A DNA stretch of 64,000 bases, from NCBI RefSeq assembly GCF_047308265.1, contig NZ_JBKQWY010000002.1, positions 248,001-312,000 on the forward strand, written 5' to 3'. The notes under the pieces were generated by a model, which did not search any database, was not told the origin of the DNA, and worked only from the letters and a program-made list of their open reading frames with translations. Source of the DNA: Maricaulis sp047308265 (GTDB taxonomy: Bacteria > Pseudomonadota > Alphaproteobacteria > Caulobacterales > Maricaulaceae). Positions 50,319-59,796 of this stretch are shown here, piece by piece. Position 1 is the first letter of the stretch. Each line of letters starts with the position of its first letter. Position numbers and translations under genes: made by a program.

Positions 50319-51443
50319 TCAGCCGTTGCTGGCTGACAGGCAATTGCTGACGTCGAGCAGGGCATGTTCTGCGATGCAGAAACTGTCTTCGTATTTGAAG
50401 TGACCCGCGGCTACACACTGCTGCATGTCCAGACGGACCCAGGCGAGGCAGCGCTCGACGGTCGGGTCGGTCATTAACGCTTCAAGAGCCTGGGTGGTGG
50501 CCATGGGATCATCAGAGATCGACTGGAGGGCGGCTACAGAGAGCACCCGGCCGACCCGGTTTTCGTCCGCAGAGAGCTGGCCCTGGCCAACGGCAAGCGT
50601 CAGCGCGGGGGCGCCAGTCGTGGCCGAGGCATCGGCGACAAGAGCGGTATCGGTGCGGAAAAGCTGAGAGGCGGCGCGTCCGGTATCCATCTGGGCCTGG
50701 AAGGCTTCAACGGCCGCATTATTCATATCCAGATCGCGCTCACCGGCGGTCTCCAGAGCCGTCAGACGATCCTGACGGTCCTGGGCGCGAACATTTGCCC
50801 AGCGCTCATTCTGCAGGTTATAGGCGGCAATGCGATATTGTTCGGCGACATCACGGATCTCGTCTGCATCGCTCTCAAGCGCGCCCGCTACGGCTTGTTC
50901 AGCGGTTTCGGCGGTAGAGAAGCTGGTGATATAGGTCGGATCATTCACCAGACCTTCCATGGCCGCGTCCGTGCCATAGAAGTCTGCAGCTTCACGCACT
51001 TCATCGATGAAGTCGGGATGCTGAGCTGCGATCAGAGCGGTATAGGCCACCCAGGCCCGCGCCAGACGATCTTCGCCATAATAAGCGGACAGTCGATCCA
51101 TTGCGGCGTCAAGATCATCGGCTGAGGCAATTGGCGCGTCACGGAGATCTGCAACGGTGCGGTGGAAGCTCGCATAATGGGCGGCGTCCGCGAGCGTTCC
51201 GGTAAGGGCTGTTTCGGCCTCAGTTCCGGTCGTGGAGCCCGCATCGAGCTGGAGGACCGGTTCCGGCGCTGCGGCAAGGAGGATGGTTTCGGCGTTTGCT
51301 TCGCTCTCGGCGGTGGCGGCGTCGCTTTTGATCGCACTCGCTTCCGCAGACAAGGCGAGTTCGGCCTCGGCAGCGGCAAGCGCCGCATTTTTATCGTCGT
51401 CCAGAGCTGAAACCGCCAGCACACCGGCCAAAATTGCAATCAT
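50319..51443 (-). CDS. hypothetical secreted acidic protein
   Basis: A 374-residue protein with a short hydrophobic N-terminus (MIAILAGVLAVSAL) that may be a signal peptide. A very Ala/Glu/Ser-rich low-complexity, probably coiled segment (about 18-75) follows. The rest is helical, with a C-terminal part containing four cysteines (ERCLAWVRLDMQQC, DSFCIAEHALLDVSNCL). GGGAG precedes the ATG. I recognise no family. The cysteine pairs suggest an oxidised, extracytoplasmic protein. It is divergent from the histidine kinase gene with a 222-bp control region. Confidence 0.7.
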   Translation of the reverse strand: MIAILAGVLAVSALDDDKNAALAAAEAELALSAEASAIKSDAATAESEANAETILLAAAPEPVLQLDAGSTTGTEAETALTGTLADAAHYASFHRTVADLRDAPIASADDLDAAMDRLSAYYGEDRLARAWVAYTALIAAQHPDFIDEVREAADFYGTDAAMEGLVNDPTYITSFSTAETAEQAVAGALESDADEIRDVAEQYRIAAYNLQNERWANVRAQDRQDRLTALETAGERDLDMNNAAVEAFQAQMDTGRAASQLFRTDTALVADASATTGAPALTLAVGQGQLSADENRVGRVLSVAALQSISDDPMATTQALEALMTDPTVERCLAWVRLDMQQCVAAGHFKYEDSFCIAEHALLDVSNCLSASNG

Positions 51444-51665
51444 CGGTTTACTCCCACTCCCGCAGCGGATAGCCCGTCCGCCTTAATTGCCGTCTGACAC
51501 CATACTGACTCCAGTTGGCCTTGCGTCCAACCCTTGAATCGCCTCGTTATGTAAACAGACTTGCCGGTTTTAAACCGTAAACGCGACAAGTTTATAATTT
51601 AGGCTTTGTTAACGATTGGGGCGAAAGCTCCGGCCAAGAGGGATAGGACTGAGTCGCACACCAAA

Positions 51666-53405
51666 ATGGCGCATATGGGATCTGACATCATTGGCTGGGC
51701 TGTCCGTCGCGGCGGCGCGTTCATCAACCTTATATGGCTGGTGAATGTGGGCGTCGCTGCGGTCACGATCTGGCCGGATTTGACGGGTCCGGTGTGGCTT
51801 AATGCTCTTGGGCTGGGTGCGGTCGCGGCTCCTGCTATTGCCGGTATTCTTCTGGGTGCGCGGATCGAACGCAATTTTGAACGTTTTGCGCTCGCTCTGT
51901 TCTGGACAGGGATGGCCGCTGGCCTTGCAGCAACCGGTGGCGGTCTGACCGGTCCGGCCGTCTTTGCGTTTCTGCTTCCGCCTGCCGTCGCTGCAGCCCA
52001 GGGCGACCGGGAGGCCATTCTCAAATCCGCCGCTCTGTCGGGACTGGCCGCGCTGGTTGTCGGCGCATTGCAACTGGCGGGCTTTATTGGTCCGGCCCAG
52101 CTTGGTGCGACCTTGTTTGCGCCCTTTATGCTGGGGGCAACGCTGGCGATTGCCTTTGGCTTTGCCTGTGCGGCGCTGCGCGCTATCCGGCTGCATGACC
52201 AGGTTCGAGACCTGGCAGAGCGCAGCCGGGTGCGCGTGCAGGCCTTTGACCAGGCACCCGCCGCTCTGGTGGCATGTGATGAAGACGGGCAGATCCAGGC
52301 CAGCTCCATCGGGCTGCGCGCCTTGCTGCCGGGCCTACCGCGTCAGCTGGATAATTTGCCCCTGTCGGATTTCGGTTTTGATGAGCCCGAGCGACATCAG
52401 CTGGACCGTTTGGCCCGGATCGCCGGTCTTAAGCCGGCCGAGGACACGCTGGGCATGCGCGGCGCACGCGGGCGGGAGCTGATGGTGCGCTTGCAAAGCC
52501 GCCCGATCCCTGGCGGGTCGGTCAATGTTTTAGTCCCTGATGTTCGCTCCGCGGTGGATGGGGAATTGAACCAGATGGAACGCGAGCGCGACCGGGCACT
52601 CGAAGACTCACGCGCGAAATCTCAATATCTCGCATCGGTCAGTCACGAGTTGCGGACGCCGCTGAATGCGATCATCGGATTCTCCGATGTCATGAAGGCG
52701 CGCCTGTTTGGCCCTTTGCCGGCGCGGTACGCCGAATATGCAGACCTTATTCATGAAAGTGGTCAGCACCTGGTGGAATTGATTGGTGATGTGCTGGACA
52801 TGTCCAAGATCGAAGCCGACCGGTATCAGCTCTTCCTGGAAGAGTTTGACGTGGCCGAAGTTGTTTCCATTGCGGCCAAGCTCATGCGTCTGCAGGCAGA
52901 AGAAGCCGGGCTGAGCCTGGCTGTCGAGGCCAGTGATGCCTCAATCCCGGTGAAGGCGGACCGCAAGGCGCTGCGCCAGATCCTGTTGAACCTGCTCTCC
53001 AATGCCGTGAAATTCACGCCGCAAGGCGGTGCTGTGGTGGTCATGACCCGAATGCGGGGTGATGATCTGGTTCTGGCTGTCGGCGATAGTGGTGTGGGTA
53101 TTTCTACGGACGAGGCGGAACGTCTGGGTCAGCCCTATCAACAGACTGCCAGTGCTGACCGGGCAGCGAGCCGTGGTACGGGACTGGGCCTGTCGCTTGT
53201 GCGGGCCCTGGCGGAGCTGCATGGCGGCACAATGGAAATCGCCAGCCGTCCCGGGGAAGGGACGACCGTGACCATTACCTTGCCGGTTATTCGTCGTGAC
53301 CGGGCCCGGATTGATACGCTTCCCAATATGGATGTGCATGACCAGATCCGGCGCGCCCAGCAGGCCCAGTCCACACTGGGGCCAAACATCGCCGAGGCGC
53401 GCTAG
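51666..53405 (+). CDS. sensor histidine kinase, PleC/DivJ-like
   Basis: A 579-residue membrane histidine kinase. Several N-terminal membrane helices (about 15-160) precede a PAS-like region (about 185-290) and a HisKA domain with the phospho-acceptor histidine in SVSHELRTPLNAIIGFSDVM (about 325). The HATPase domain carries NLLSNAVKFTP, DSGVGI and GTGLGLSLV boxes. The H-box followed by KARLFGPLPARYAEYADLI is typical of the PleC/DivJ group, which in Caulobacter controls DivK phosphorylation and polar development. No partner response regulator is nearby, which also fits that group. The exact start is uncertain (51666 or 51675). Confidence 0.88.
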   Translation: MAHMGSDIIGWAVRRGGAFINLIWLVNVGVAAVTIWPDLTGPVWLNALGLGAVAAPAIAGILLGARIERNFERFALALFWTGMAAGLAATGGGLTGPAVFAFLLPPAVAAAQGDREAILKSAALSGLAALVVGALQLAGFIGPAQLGATLFAPFMLGATLAIAFGFACAALRAIRLHDQVRDLAERSRVRVQAFDQAPAALVACDEDGQIQASSIGLRALLPGLPRQLDNLPLSDFGFDEPERHQLDRLARIAGLKPAEDTLGMRGARGRELMVRLQSRPIPGGSVNVLVPDVRSAVDGELNQMERERDRALEDSRAKSQYLASVSHELRTPLNAIIGFSDVMKARLFGPLPARYAEYADLIHESGQHLVELIGDVLDMSKIEADRYQLFLEEFDVAEVVSIAAKLMRLQAEEAGLSLAVEASDASIPVKADRKALRQILLNLLSNAVKFTPQGGAVVVMTRMRGDDLVLAVGDSGVGISTDEAERLGQPYQQTASADRAASRGTGLGLSLVRALAELHGGTMEIASRPGEGTTVTITLPVIRRDRARIDTLPNMDVHDQIRRAQQAQSTLGPNIAEAR

Positions 53406-54286
53406 CCTTCGGCAAACCGACCGCTGCGAATAAAGCTCAGCGCGGCGGCAAAATCGCCGACTTCCAGAAAATGCGAACGGATGACGCGGCCATTGCGATC
53501 AAAGAAATCCAGACGCACGCTTTCGCGCGGATCCTGATTGCTCAGGGCCGACAGCACGCTGTCGGGAAATTGCAGGATACGGGTGTTGCGGGTGTCAAAC
53601 AGATCCGGGGCCTGTCGGGTCTGGAGCTCGGTGCTCGCCCAGATCACCCGGCGCGCGCTGTCAGGGGGTGTGAACCGCACCCAGTCCTCATCGTGGGCCA
53701 CCTGGACCAGACCGCCCAGGCTGGGATCGAACAGGCCGGGATGGCGTTCTGTATCCCGCACGATCAGGGCGACGGAGGAAAAATCGCGGCTGTCTTCAAT
53801 GGCGATGGTGAAGGCGAGCTCGCTGCCAATGCGGGCCAGTCCGGCCTTGAATTGCGTCTGGTCCTGCAGGATCTGCCAGCCCGCTCCGGTATAGCCCGCC
53901 ATACGATTGGCGTCCCAGCTCTGACCGGAGCCCGGAAAGCGCATGTGGATCAGTCCTGACCAGGCGGCATAGGCGCCGTGGACGCGCTGTTGCAGGGCGA
54001 GGACCTCACGGTCATGACACGACATGGAGCGGGTTTCAGAGGCGAGCGCCGTATCGAAACGGTCCAGCTGCTCGTCGGGATAGCCGCCTTGCAGAAGCTG
54101 ATTACGGCTCTGTGCCCAGCCCGTATCCAGCGCCGTGCGTTCGTCGGCGGAAAACAGACCGCACCGATCATCGAGCTGGCGTGCTGTGGAGCGCTCCACA
54201 AACACGTCTTCCGCTGACATCTGTCCCCAGGCCGGACCACTCAAAACAAGGCCGGCCAACACCATCAAAAACCTGGAACGGTTCAT
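53402..54286 (-). CDS. hypothetical secreted protein
   Basis: A 294-residue protein with a signal peptide (MNRSRFLMVLAGLVLSGPAWG, cleavage near residue 21). The mature part has cysteines near DRCGLFSADERTALDTGWAQ and MSCHDREVLALQQRV, and a C-terminal beta-rich half (VIWASTELQTRQ, VRLDFFDRNGRVIRSHFLEVGDF). I recognise no family. GGGAGAG precedes the ATG. It lies just downstream of the BcsB-like gene on the same strand (33-bp gap), so they are probably co-transcribed. Its stop overlaps the convergent kinase stop by 4 bp. Confidence 0.75.
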   Translation of the reverse strand: MNRSRFLMVLAGLVLSGPAWGQMSAEDVFVERSTARQLDDRCGLFSADERTALDTGWAQSRNQLLQGGYPDEQLDRFDTALASETRSMSCHDREVLALQQRVHGAYAAWSGLIHMRFPGSGQSWDANRMAGYTGAGWQILQDQTQFKAGLARIGSELAFTIAIEDSRDFSSVALIVRDTERHPGLFDPSLGGLVQVAHDEDWVRFTPPDSARRVIWASTELQTRQAPDLFDTRNTRILQFPDSVLSALSNQDPRESVRLDFFDRNGRVIRSHFLEVGDFAAALSFIRSGRFAEG

Positions 54287-54319
54287 CCGCTCTCTCCCAA
54301 AGCTGGGAGAGGTTTACCA

Positions 54320-56068
54320 CTAAGCGTTTGACGAGCGATGAACGCGACGACGCCAAATCCCGCGGATCAGGATAAGAAAGGCTAAACCAAACATCACGAA
54401 AGCCAGATCGCGGGTATGGTCGAGTGCAAACTCGCGCCAGCGGTCCTGCAAGGTCGGGGCGGCGACGGAATAGTCATACACCGTGACACCACGTTCGCTC
54501 CAGATGACGGCGCGCCCCTCCAGAGATCCCCACAGATCAGACCGGGCGAGGCTGCGACCGGCGGTCTCGAATGAGCCCACGGCAGTGGTGGTCAGGGCCC
54601 CGATCCAACGGCCGTCCGTGTCAGAGAACAGGCTGGCGACCCCTAGATTGACGGTCTCGGCATTGGCGGCCTCCGGTCCATCGGCGTAAGCGGCGGCGGC
54701 GAGGCGCATCAGGCCGCGCTGGCCCTGACTGCGTTCGGCGGCGCGCATGGCGGCGTGCATTTCTGACGGGGCATAGCGCTGAACCAGCGGGTGCATGTCG
54801 GCGCCCGGGCCCAGTACCAGAAGATTGTGATTGCCGGGTGCAGGGGTATCGCTCTCGCCGTACCAGGCATAGAGCCAGGCCTGTTCACTGATTAGTGCAC
54901 TGCGGGCGAGGATGGAGAGGGCTCCGAAACGGTCTTCCTCGGAATTACCCGACAGGATGACAGCCGTCCGGGATCCCTGATCGGCAGAGAAGGGCAGGCC
55001 GGACGTGGCAAAGGTGCGAAGGTCTGCATTGGTGCCCACCATGGCGCGGGCATCGCGGGCCATGCCCTGACCCAGTCGTGCAGCGGAGACAGCGTCCGCG
55101 GCAGCAAAGCTCTGATCGAAACCGGCGAGAGACCGGGCTGCAAACAGGCGTGCGGCGGCGGTGGCCTCGTCACGATTGCGACCGGTCAAGATCAGGCGAG
55201 GCTGACGTGCCGGCATATAGACAAGGGCCGGTCCGGCAAGCCGCAATTGGGCGTCGACGGCGGATTGTTCGGCCGGGTTCAGGTCCTCATAGGCACCCAT
55301 GCGTACGACCAGGTCTGCGCTGTCGACATCACCGCTCAGAAGGGGCACGACACCGGCGCGCAGGGCCAGGCCCTGGGCGACAAGACCTTCCATGGCCGCG
55401 CGCTCATCACTGGCTTCGCTGATGAGGGCGATCCGGCGCGGCGCAGCAAAATCGGCCGACAGATTGCTTTCCAGCGCTTCGAGGCTCGAAATCGATCCGG
55501 TCTGTTGCAGGCTGAGGCGCAGGGAGGAGCGCTCGGCATCGACAATCCAGCCGGCATCCGCAGTGTCAGCGGAATAGGAGATCGACAGCGTGTTGTCGCC
55601 CGGTCGGAAATCGGCGGAATAAAGGGCGAAGCGTGCTTCCATGGCGCGGGCTTGCGGGCGAATGACGATCGGATCGCCATTATTGACCCGCACGCTGATC
55701 CGTCCATTGGACAGGTCACTTGCCGGACGGGCGGCCAGTCTCAGCCAGGCGCCATCCGCATGGATTTCATTGGGCAGGCTGACCGGGATGTCTACAACAT
55801 CCCGGCTGGGGGTCAGAATAAAGGCGGTCGTGCCCCGGGCGATATCGGCCAGGGCGCGTTCTTCCGCGACAGCCTGAATCGGCGTATCTGTTCCGAACGC
55901 CAATTCAATCCCGGCCAAGGCCGAATTGTGCTCAATGGCGGACGTGGCGATCGTGGATGTGGCTTGGCCGACCTCATCCAGACCCTGACTGGACCATGCG
56001 CTTCCTGCCAAGCCTGCAAACAGTGCAGCCGACAGGGCGATCACACCCAACTGACTCCGTACTAACAT
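54320..56068 (-). CDS. BcsB-like periplasmic protein with C-terminal membrane anchor
   Basis: A 582-residue protein. Signal peptide (to about residue 28), then long beta-rich domains (ADGAWLRLAARPASDLSNGRISVRVNNGDPIVI and FRPGDNTLSISYSADTADAGWI, jelly-roll-like), alternating with flavodoxin-like alpha/beta segments. A single C-terminal membrane helix (about 553-575, LAFVMFGLAFLILIRGIW) precedes a basic tail. This architecture resembles BcsB, the periplasmic partner of cellulose synthase, but no BcsA, BcsC or glycosyltransferase is nearby. It could belong to another exopolysaccharide system. GGGAG precedes the ATG at 56068. Confidence 0.5.
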   Translation of the reverse strand: MLVRSQLGVIALSAALFAGLAGSAWSSQGLDEVGQATSTIATSAIEHNSALAGIELAFGTDTPIQAVAEERALADIARGTTAFILTPSRDVVDIPVSLPNEIHADGAWLRLAARPASDLSNGRISVRVNNGDPIVIRPQARAMEARFALYSADFRPGDNTLSISYSADTADAGWIVDAERSSLRLSLQQTGSISSLEALESNLSADFAAPRRIALISEASDERAAMEGLVAQGLALRAGVVPLLSGDVDSADLVVRMGAYEDLNPAEQSAVDAQLRLAGPALVYMPARQPRLILTGRNRDEATAAARLFAARSLAGFDQSFAAADAVSAARLGQGMARDARAMVGTNADLRTFATSGLPFSADQGSRTAVILSGNSEEDRFGALSILARSALISEQAWLYAWYGESDTPAPGNHNLLVLGPGADMHPLVQRYAPSEMHAAMRAAERSQGQRGLMRLAAAAYADGPEAANAETVNLGVASLFSDTDGRWIGALTTTAVGSFETAGRSLARSDLWGSLEGRAVIWSERGVTVYDYSVAAPTLQDRWREFALDHTRDLAFVMFGLAFLILIRGIWRRRVHRSSNA

Positions 56069-56125
56069 GATACGCTCCCTCACCCGTTTACACTCTATTA
56101 AGCAATTGCCCTGCCATCAACGGAA

Positions 56126-56461
56126 ATGAGCGATCTCAAAGCAAAATTCTGGGTCGATGCCCTGATCCGACGTGCCCAGTCAGGGTTGGCCCATGCATAT
56201 GTCGTGCACAGGGGCGATGCCGATGCCGGGGCCGTGTTGGTGAAACTGGTTTTGCCTCAGCGCAAATCCTGCCTGTTCGTGCCGATACGGGACGCGAAGG
56301 GGGATAGAATCTGGATGAAACCGTTCGGAAACGACGCAGATGAGAATCTGGTGGACGCGGATATCGCTCGGCGTTTGGACCGCGACGAGGATCTCTGGGT
56401 GATCGAGATCGAGGACCGTCTTCAGCGACATTTTCTCACCGAGCCGGTGGAAGAAAATTAA
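56126..56461 (+). CDS. DUF1491 protein
   Basis: A 111-residue cytoplasmic protein that matches DUF1491 along its length: KFWVDALIRRAQSGLAHAYVVHRGDADAGAVLVKL, then DRIWMKPFGNDADENLVDADIARRLDRDEDLWVIEIED. This family is nearly restricted to alphaproteobacteria and has no assigned function. It is divergent from the BcsB-like gene with a 57-bp gap between starts. It is followed by a run of plus-strand genes leading to prfC. Confidence 0.88.
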   Translation: MSDLKAKFWVDALIRRAQSGLAHAYVVHRGDADAGAVLVKLVLPQRKSCLFVPIRDAKGDRIWMKPFGNDADENLVDADIARRLDRDEDLWVIEIEDRLQRHFLTEPVEEN

Positions 56462-56517
56462 GGGTCTTGCGTCATATTTGAGGCGTTCCGAGTTTAGACA
56501 CCTTTGAGTTCCGTTCG

Positions 56518-56934
56518 ATGTTGTTTTTGTTCAACGATGTCGTCTTCGATCTGGGAGATCTCGTCAGCCTGCTCAATGATGGCAGCCTGCCGCTGCCCGT
56601 TGCCGAGCTGGACAAGCTTGAGCCGGGGCAATTGATGGATCTGGTGCGTGAGGCGATCTTTACCCAGCCGGACCTGCCGCATGTCAGGGAGGATCAGACC
56701 CGGCATTTGTGCGCCCTGCTGGCCTATCGGATTGAGGGAGCGAACGGCCTGTTGGCGATAAAGCCGGACGAGGCGACCCATTACCGCGAGGTTGGACTGC
56801 GTTTTGCCAATATCCCGATGGTTGTACTGGCCGGACTATGGGCGTCGCAGATCGATCAGGGGCGGTTGAGCGTCAATGAAGTCAACAGCGAGGTCTGGCT
56901 GCGTACCGCTGAAGACTTGCGGTCAACGGGTTGA
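56518..56934 (+). CDS. hypothetical cytoplasmic protein
   Basis: A 138-residue soluble protein, helical by appearance, without signal or membrane segment (MLFLFNDVVFDLGDLVSLLNDG at the start; NANG-like loop; TEDLRSTG end). I recognise no family. It lies 56 bp after DUF1491 and 41 bp before prfC on the same strand, so it may be part of one transcription unit. Codon use resembles its neighbours, and the tight packing supports a real gene. Confidence 0.65.
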   Translation: MLFLFNDVVFDLGDLVSLLNDGSLPLPVAELDKLEPGQLMDLVREAIFTQPDLPHVREDQTRHLCALLAYRIEGANGLLAIKPDEATHYREVGLRFANIPMVVLAGLWASQIDQGRLSVNEVNSEVWLRTAEDLRSTG

Positions 56935-56975
56935 ACGCGCTAATCCCGGCGCTTGTCGAGATTTGCGAGCGATTC

Positions 56976-58583
56976 ATGACTTCATCCCCTGCCGCCGGTG
57001 CCGAATGGGCGCGCCGTCGTAGCTTTGCCATTATCTCCCATCCGGACGCCGGTAAGACCACACTCACCGAGACCATGCTGCTCACAGCCGGGGCGATCCG
57101 TCTGGCCGGCCAGGTCAAGGCAAGGGGTGAGAGCCGGCGGACCAGCTCGGACTGGATGAAGATCGAGCAGGAGCGCGGGATCTCGGTCTCGGCCTCTGTC
57201 ATGACGTTTGAACACAAGGGTTTGTTGTTCAACCTGCTCGATACGCCCGGCCACGAAGACTTCTCCGAAGATACCTATCGCACGCTCACCGCAGCAGACA
57301 GCGCGATCATGGTGCTCGATGCCGCAAAGGGTGTGGAGCCGCGGACGTTGAAGCTCGTGGAAGTGTGCCGCCTGCGCGATATCCCGATCGTGACTTTCAT
57401 CAACAAGATGGATCGCGAAGCGCTCGATCCGATCGAGTTGCTGGAAGATATCCAGGAAAAACTGGCCCTCGATGCGACGCCGATGCAATGGCCGTCCGGA
57501 TCGGGGAACCGGTTCCGTGGCGTGGTTGATCTGCATCGCGACGAGTTTGTGGTCTATCAACGTCCGGGCGAGCAGAGACAGGCCGGAGAGCCGACGGAAC
57601 GTGTCGCTATGAACGGCAATTCCATCACCGAAATCCTCACCGAGGAGGAACTCGACGAGGTGAAGGAAGGCGCGGAAGTCGCCACCGAGCTGTGTCCGCC
57701 CTTCGACCAGCAGGCGTTTCTGGAAGGCCATCGCACGCCAGTCTTTTTTGGCACAGCTCTACGTGATTTTGGCGTTCGCGATATGCTCGACAGCATGGCG
57801 GACTTTATTCCCGGCCCGGCACCACTGGAAGCCGATGTGAACGGCAAGGCCAGCGAGATTGATCCCGGCGGCAAGGAAGTGGCCGGCTTTGTGTTCAAGG
57901 TCCAGGCGAATATGGACCCCAATCACCGGGACCGCGTCGCCTTTCTCCGATTGAGCTCGGGCAAGTTCCGGCGCGGCATGAAGCTCAAAACCGATAGCGG
58001 CAAGCAGATCACGGTGTCTGCGCCGGTGATGTTCTTTGCCCAGGACCGCGAGATTGCCGATGAGGCGTTTGCCGGTGATGTGATCGGTGTGCCCAATCAC
58101 GGGACGCTGCGTGTGGGAGACAGCCTGTCAGAGAGCGGCAAGATTCGCTTCTCGGGCATTCCCAATTTCGCCCCTGAAATCCTGCGCCGGGCTCGTCTGG
58201 CCGATCCTCTCAAGGCCAAACACCTCAAAAAGGCGCTGGAAAGCCTGGCAGAGGAGGGGGTGACCCAGTTGTTCCGGCCCACCATTGGCGGTGACTTTAT
58301 TGTCGGTGCGGTTGGACAGCTGCAGATCGATGTGATGCGCGAACGTGTGAAGGCGGAATACGGGCTGGACGTGGATTTTGAACCCGCTCCCTATGACACC
58401 GCGCGGTGGCTGGGCGGTGATGACGACAAGGTCGAGGCGTTTGCCGACCGGCATAAATCCGCGATGGCCGAGGATATTGGCGGGGATCCGGTCTTTCTGG
58501 CCAAGAGCGCCTGGGAAGTGTCTTACTCCGAAGAAAAGTTTCCCGATGTCAGATTTCATCGGGCCAAGGAGCGGCGCGGGTAA
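56976..58583 (+). CDS. prfC: peptide chain release factor 3
   Basis: A 535-residue translational GTPase that recycles RF1/RF2 from the ribosome after termination. Visible features: P-loop SHPDAGKTTLTE near residue 20, switch I RGISVSASVMTFEHKG, switch II DTPGHEDFSEDTYRTL, NKMDRE near 140, a domain II beta barrel, and the RF3 C-terminal domain (LADPLKAKHLKKALESLAEEGVTQLFRP). Length is normal. The ATG at 56976 is chosen; an earlier in-frame start overlaps the preceding gene. The stop overlaps the mscS ATG. Confidence 0.96.
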   Translation: MTSSPAAGAEWARRRSFAIISHPDAGKTTLTETMLLTAGAIRLAGQVKARGESRRTSSDWMKIEQERGISVSASVMTFEHKGLLFNLLDTPGHEDFSEDTYRTLTAADSAIMVLDAAKGVEPRTLKLVEVCRLRDIPIVTFINKMDREALDPIELLEDIQEKLALDATPMQWPSGSGNRFRGVVDLHRDEFVVYQRPGEQRQAGEPTERVAMNGNSITEILTEEELDEVKEGAEVATELCPPFDQQAFLEGHRTPVFFGTALRDFGVRDMLDSMADFIPGPAPLEADVNGKASEIDPGGKEVAGFVFKVQANMDPNHRDRVAFLRLSSGKFRRGMKLKTDSGKQITVSAPVMFFAQDREIADEAFAGDVIGVPNHGTLRVGDSLSESGKIRFSGIPNFAPEILRRARLADPLKAKHLKKALESLAEEGVTQLFRPTIGGDFIVGAVGQLQIDVMRERVKAEYGLDVDFEPAPYDTARWLGGDDDKVEAFADRHKSAMAEDIGGDPVFLAKSAWEVSYSEEKFPDVRFHRAKERRG

Positions 58584-59761
58584 TGGACGAGAATACGGTG
58601 ATGTCAGATCTGGAGCGTTTCTGGGGCCTCTTTATGGAGGTGTGGAACACGTCTTTTCTCGGTGTGAGCGTGGGACATGGTGTGGGCGCCCTGCTCGTCC
58701 TGCTCATTGGCTTTGTGTTCCGCTCGGGGCTCGCCAAGCTGATCGTCCGGCGGCTCAAGGCCTGGGCGGAGAAGACTGAAAACCAGATTGATGATGCGGT
58801 CGTGTCGGCACTTGCCGGCCCGCTCAAGCTCGTCCCGGTCATTATATCTTTGTTTTTCGCCCTGCGCATCCTACAGGCCGGCGCCGAAGATCAGGGTTTC
58901 TTCATCGGGGATGGAGCCAATATCGTGCGCTCGATGATCGTGATCGCGATCTTCTGGGCTCTGCACAATGCGGTGGATCCGGTGATGCACCTGTTGCGCG
59001 CTCTCAAAAACGCGCTGACACCGGTCATGCTCGACTGGTTGACCAAGGCGCTGCGTATCATCTTCATCATTGTAGGGGCCGCCGCTGTCTTGCAGGTGTG
59101 GAATATCCCTGTCGGTCCGATCATTGCCGGTTTTGGTCTGTTCGGCGTGGCGGTCGGTCTGGGAGCGCAGGATCTGTTCCGCAATCTGATCGCCGGTATT
59201 TTGATCCTCGCTGAAAAACGCTTCGTACCGGGCGAGTGGATCAAGGTGGATGGCGTTGTCGAAGGCACGGTTGAGGAGATCAATTTCCGCTCCACACTGG
59301 TGCGCCGTTTCGACAAAGGGCCGGTCTATGTGCCCAATTCGAAACTCTCGGACAATGCGGTGACCAATTTCTCCCGCATGACCCACCGCCGGACTTATTG
59401 GATCATTGGCGTTCGGTATGACACACGGGTCGAACAGCTCCAGGAGATCCGGGACAAAGTGCTCGACTATGTGTTGACGCACCCGGAATACGCCAAACCG
59501 CCGGAAGTCTCCACCTTCATGCGTGTGGACCGGTTCAGCGCGTCCTCGATCGATTTCATGCTGTACTGCTTCACCAAGACGACAAACTGGGGCGAGTGGC
59601 TGCGCCTCAAGGAAGATCTGGCGTTCAAGATCAAGACCATTGTGGAAGAGGCGGGAACAGACTTCGCCTTTCCCTCGTCTTCGGTGTATCTGGAAACCGG
59701 GGCAGAGATGTTCACGCCCCCGGCTGAACCATCTAAGTCTGACACATCCAGGGCTGAGTAA
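58583..59761 (+). CDS. MscS-family mechanosensitive ion channel
   Basis: A 392-residue inner-membrane channel. About four hydrophobic segments precede the pore-lining helix FGLFGVAVGLGAQDLFRNLIAGILILAEKRFVPGEWI (about 190-227), the most conserved part of MscS. VDGVVEGTVEEINFRSTLVRRFDKGPVYVPNSKLSDNAVTNFSRM of the beta domain and a C-terminal alpha/beta domain follow. It relieves turgor on hypo-osmotic shock. Its ATG overlaps the prfC stop (TAATG), so the two are translationally coupled, an unusual pairing of functions. Confidence 0.94.
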   Translation: MDENTVMSDLERFWGLFMEVWNTSFLGVSVGHGVGALLVLLIGFVFRSGLAKLIVRRLKAWAEKTENQIDDAVVSALAGPLKLVPVIISLFFALRILQAGAEDQGFFIGDGANIVRSMIVIAIFWALHNAVDPVMHLLRALKNALTPVMLDWLTKALRIIFIIVGAAAVLQVWNIPVGPIIAGFGLFGVAVGLGAQDLFRNLIAGILILAEKRFVPGEWIKVDGVVEGTVEEINFRSTLVRRFDKGPVYVPNSKLSDNAVTNFSRMTHRRTYWIIGVRYDTRVEQLQEIRDKVLDYVLTHPEYAKPPEVSTFMRVDRFSASSIDFMLYCFTKTTNWGEWLRLKEDLAFKIKTIVEEAGTDFAFPSSSVYLETGAEMFTPPAEPSKSDTSRAE

Positions 59762-59796
59762 TCCACGGCCATAAATCTCGCGGCGGAGTAGGAGAT

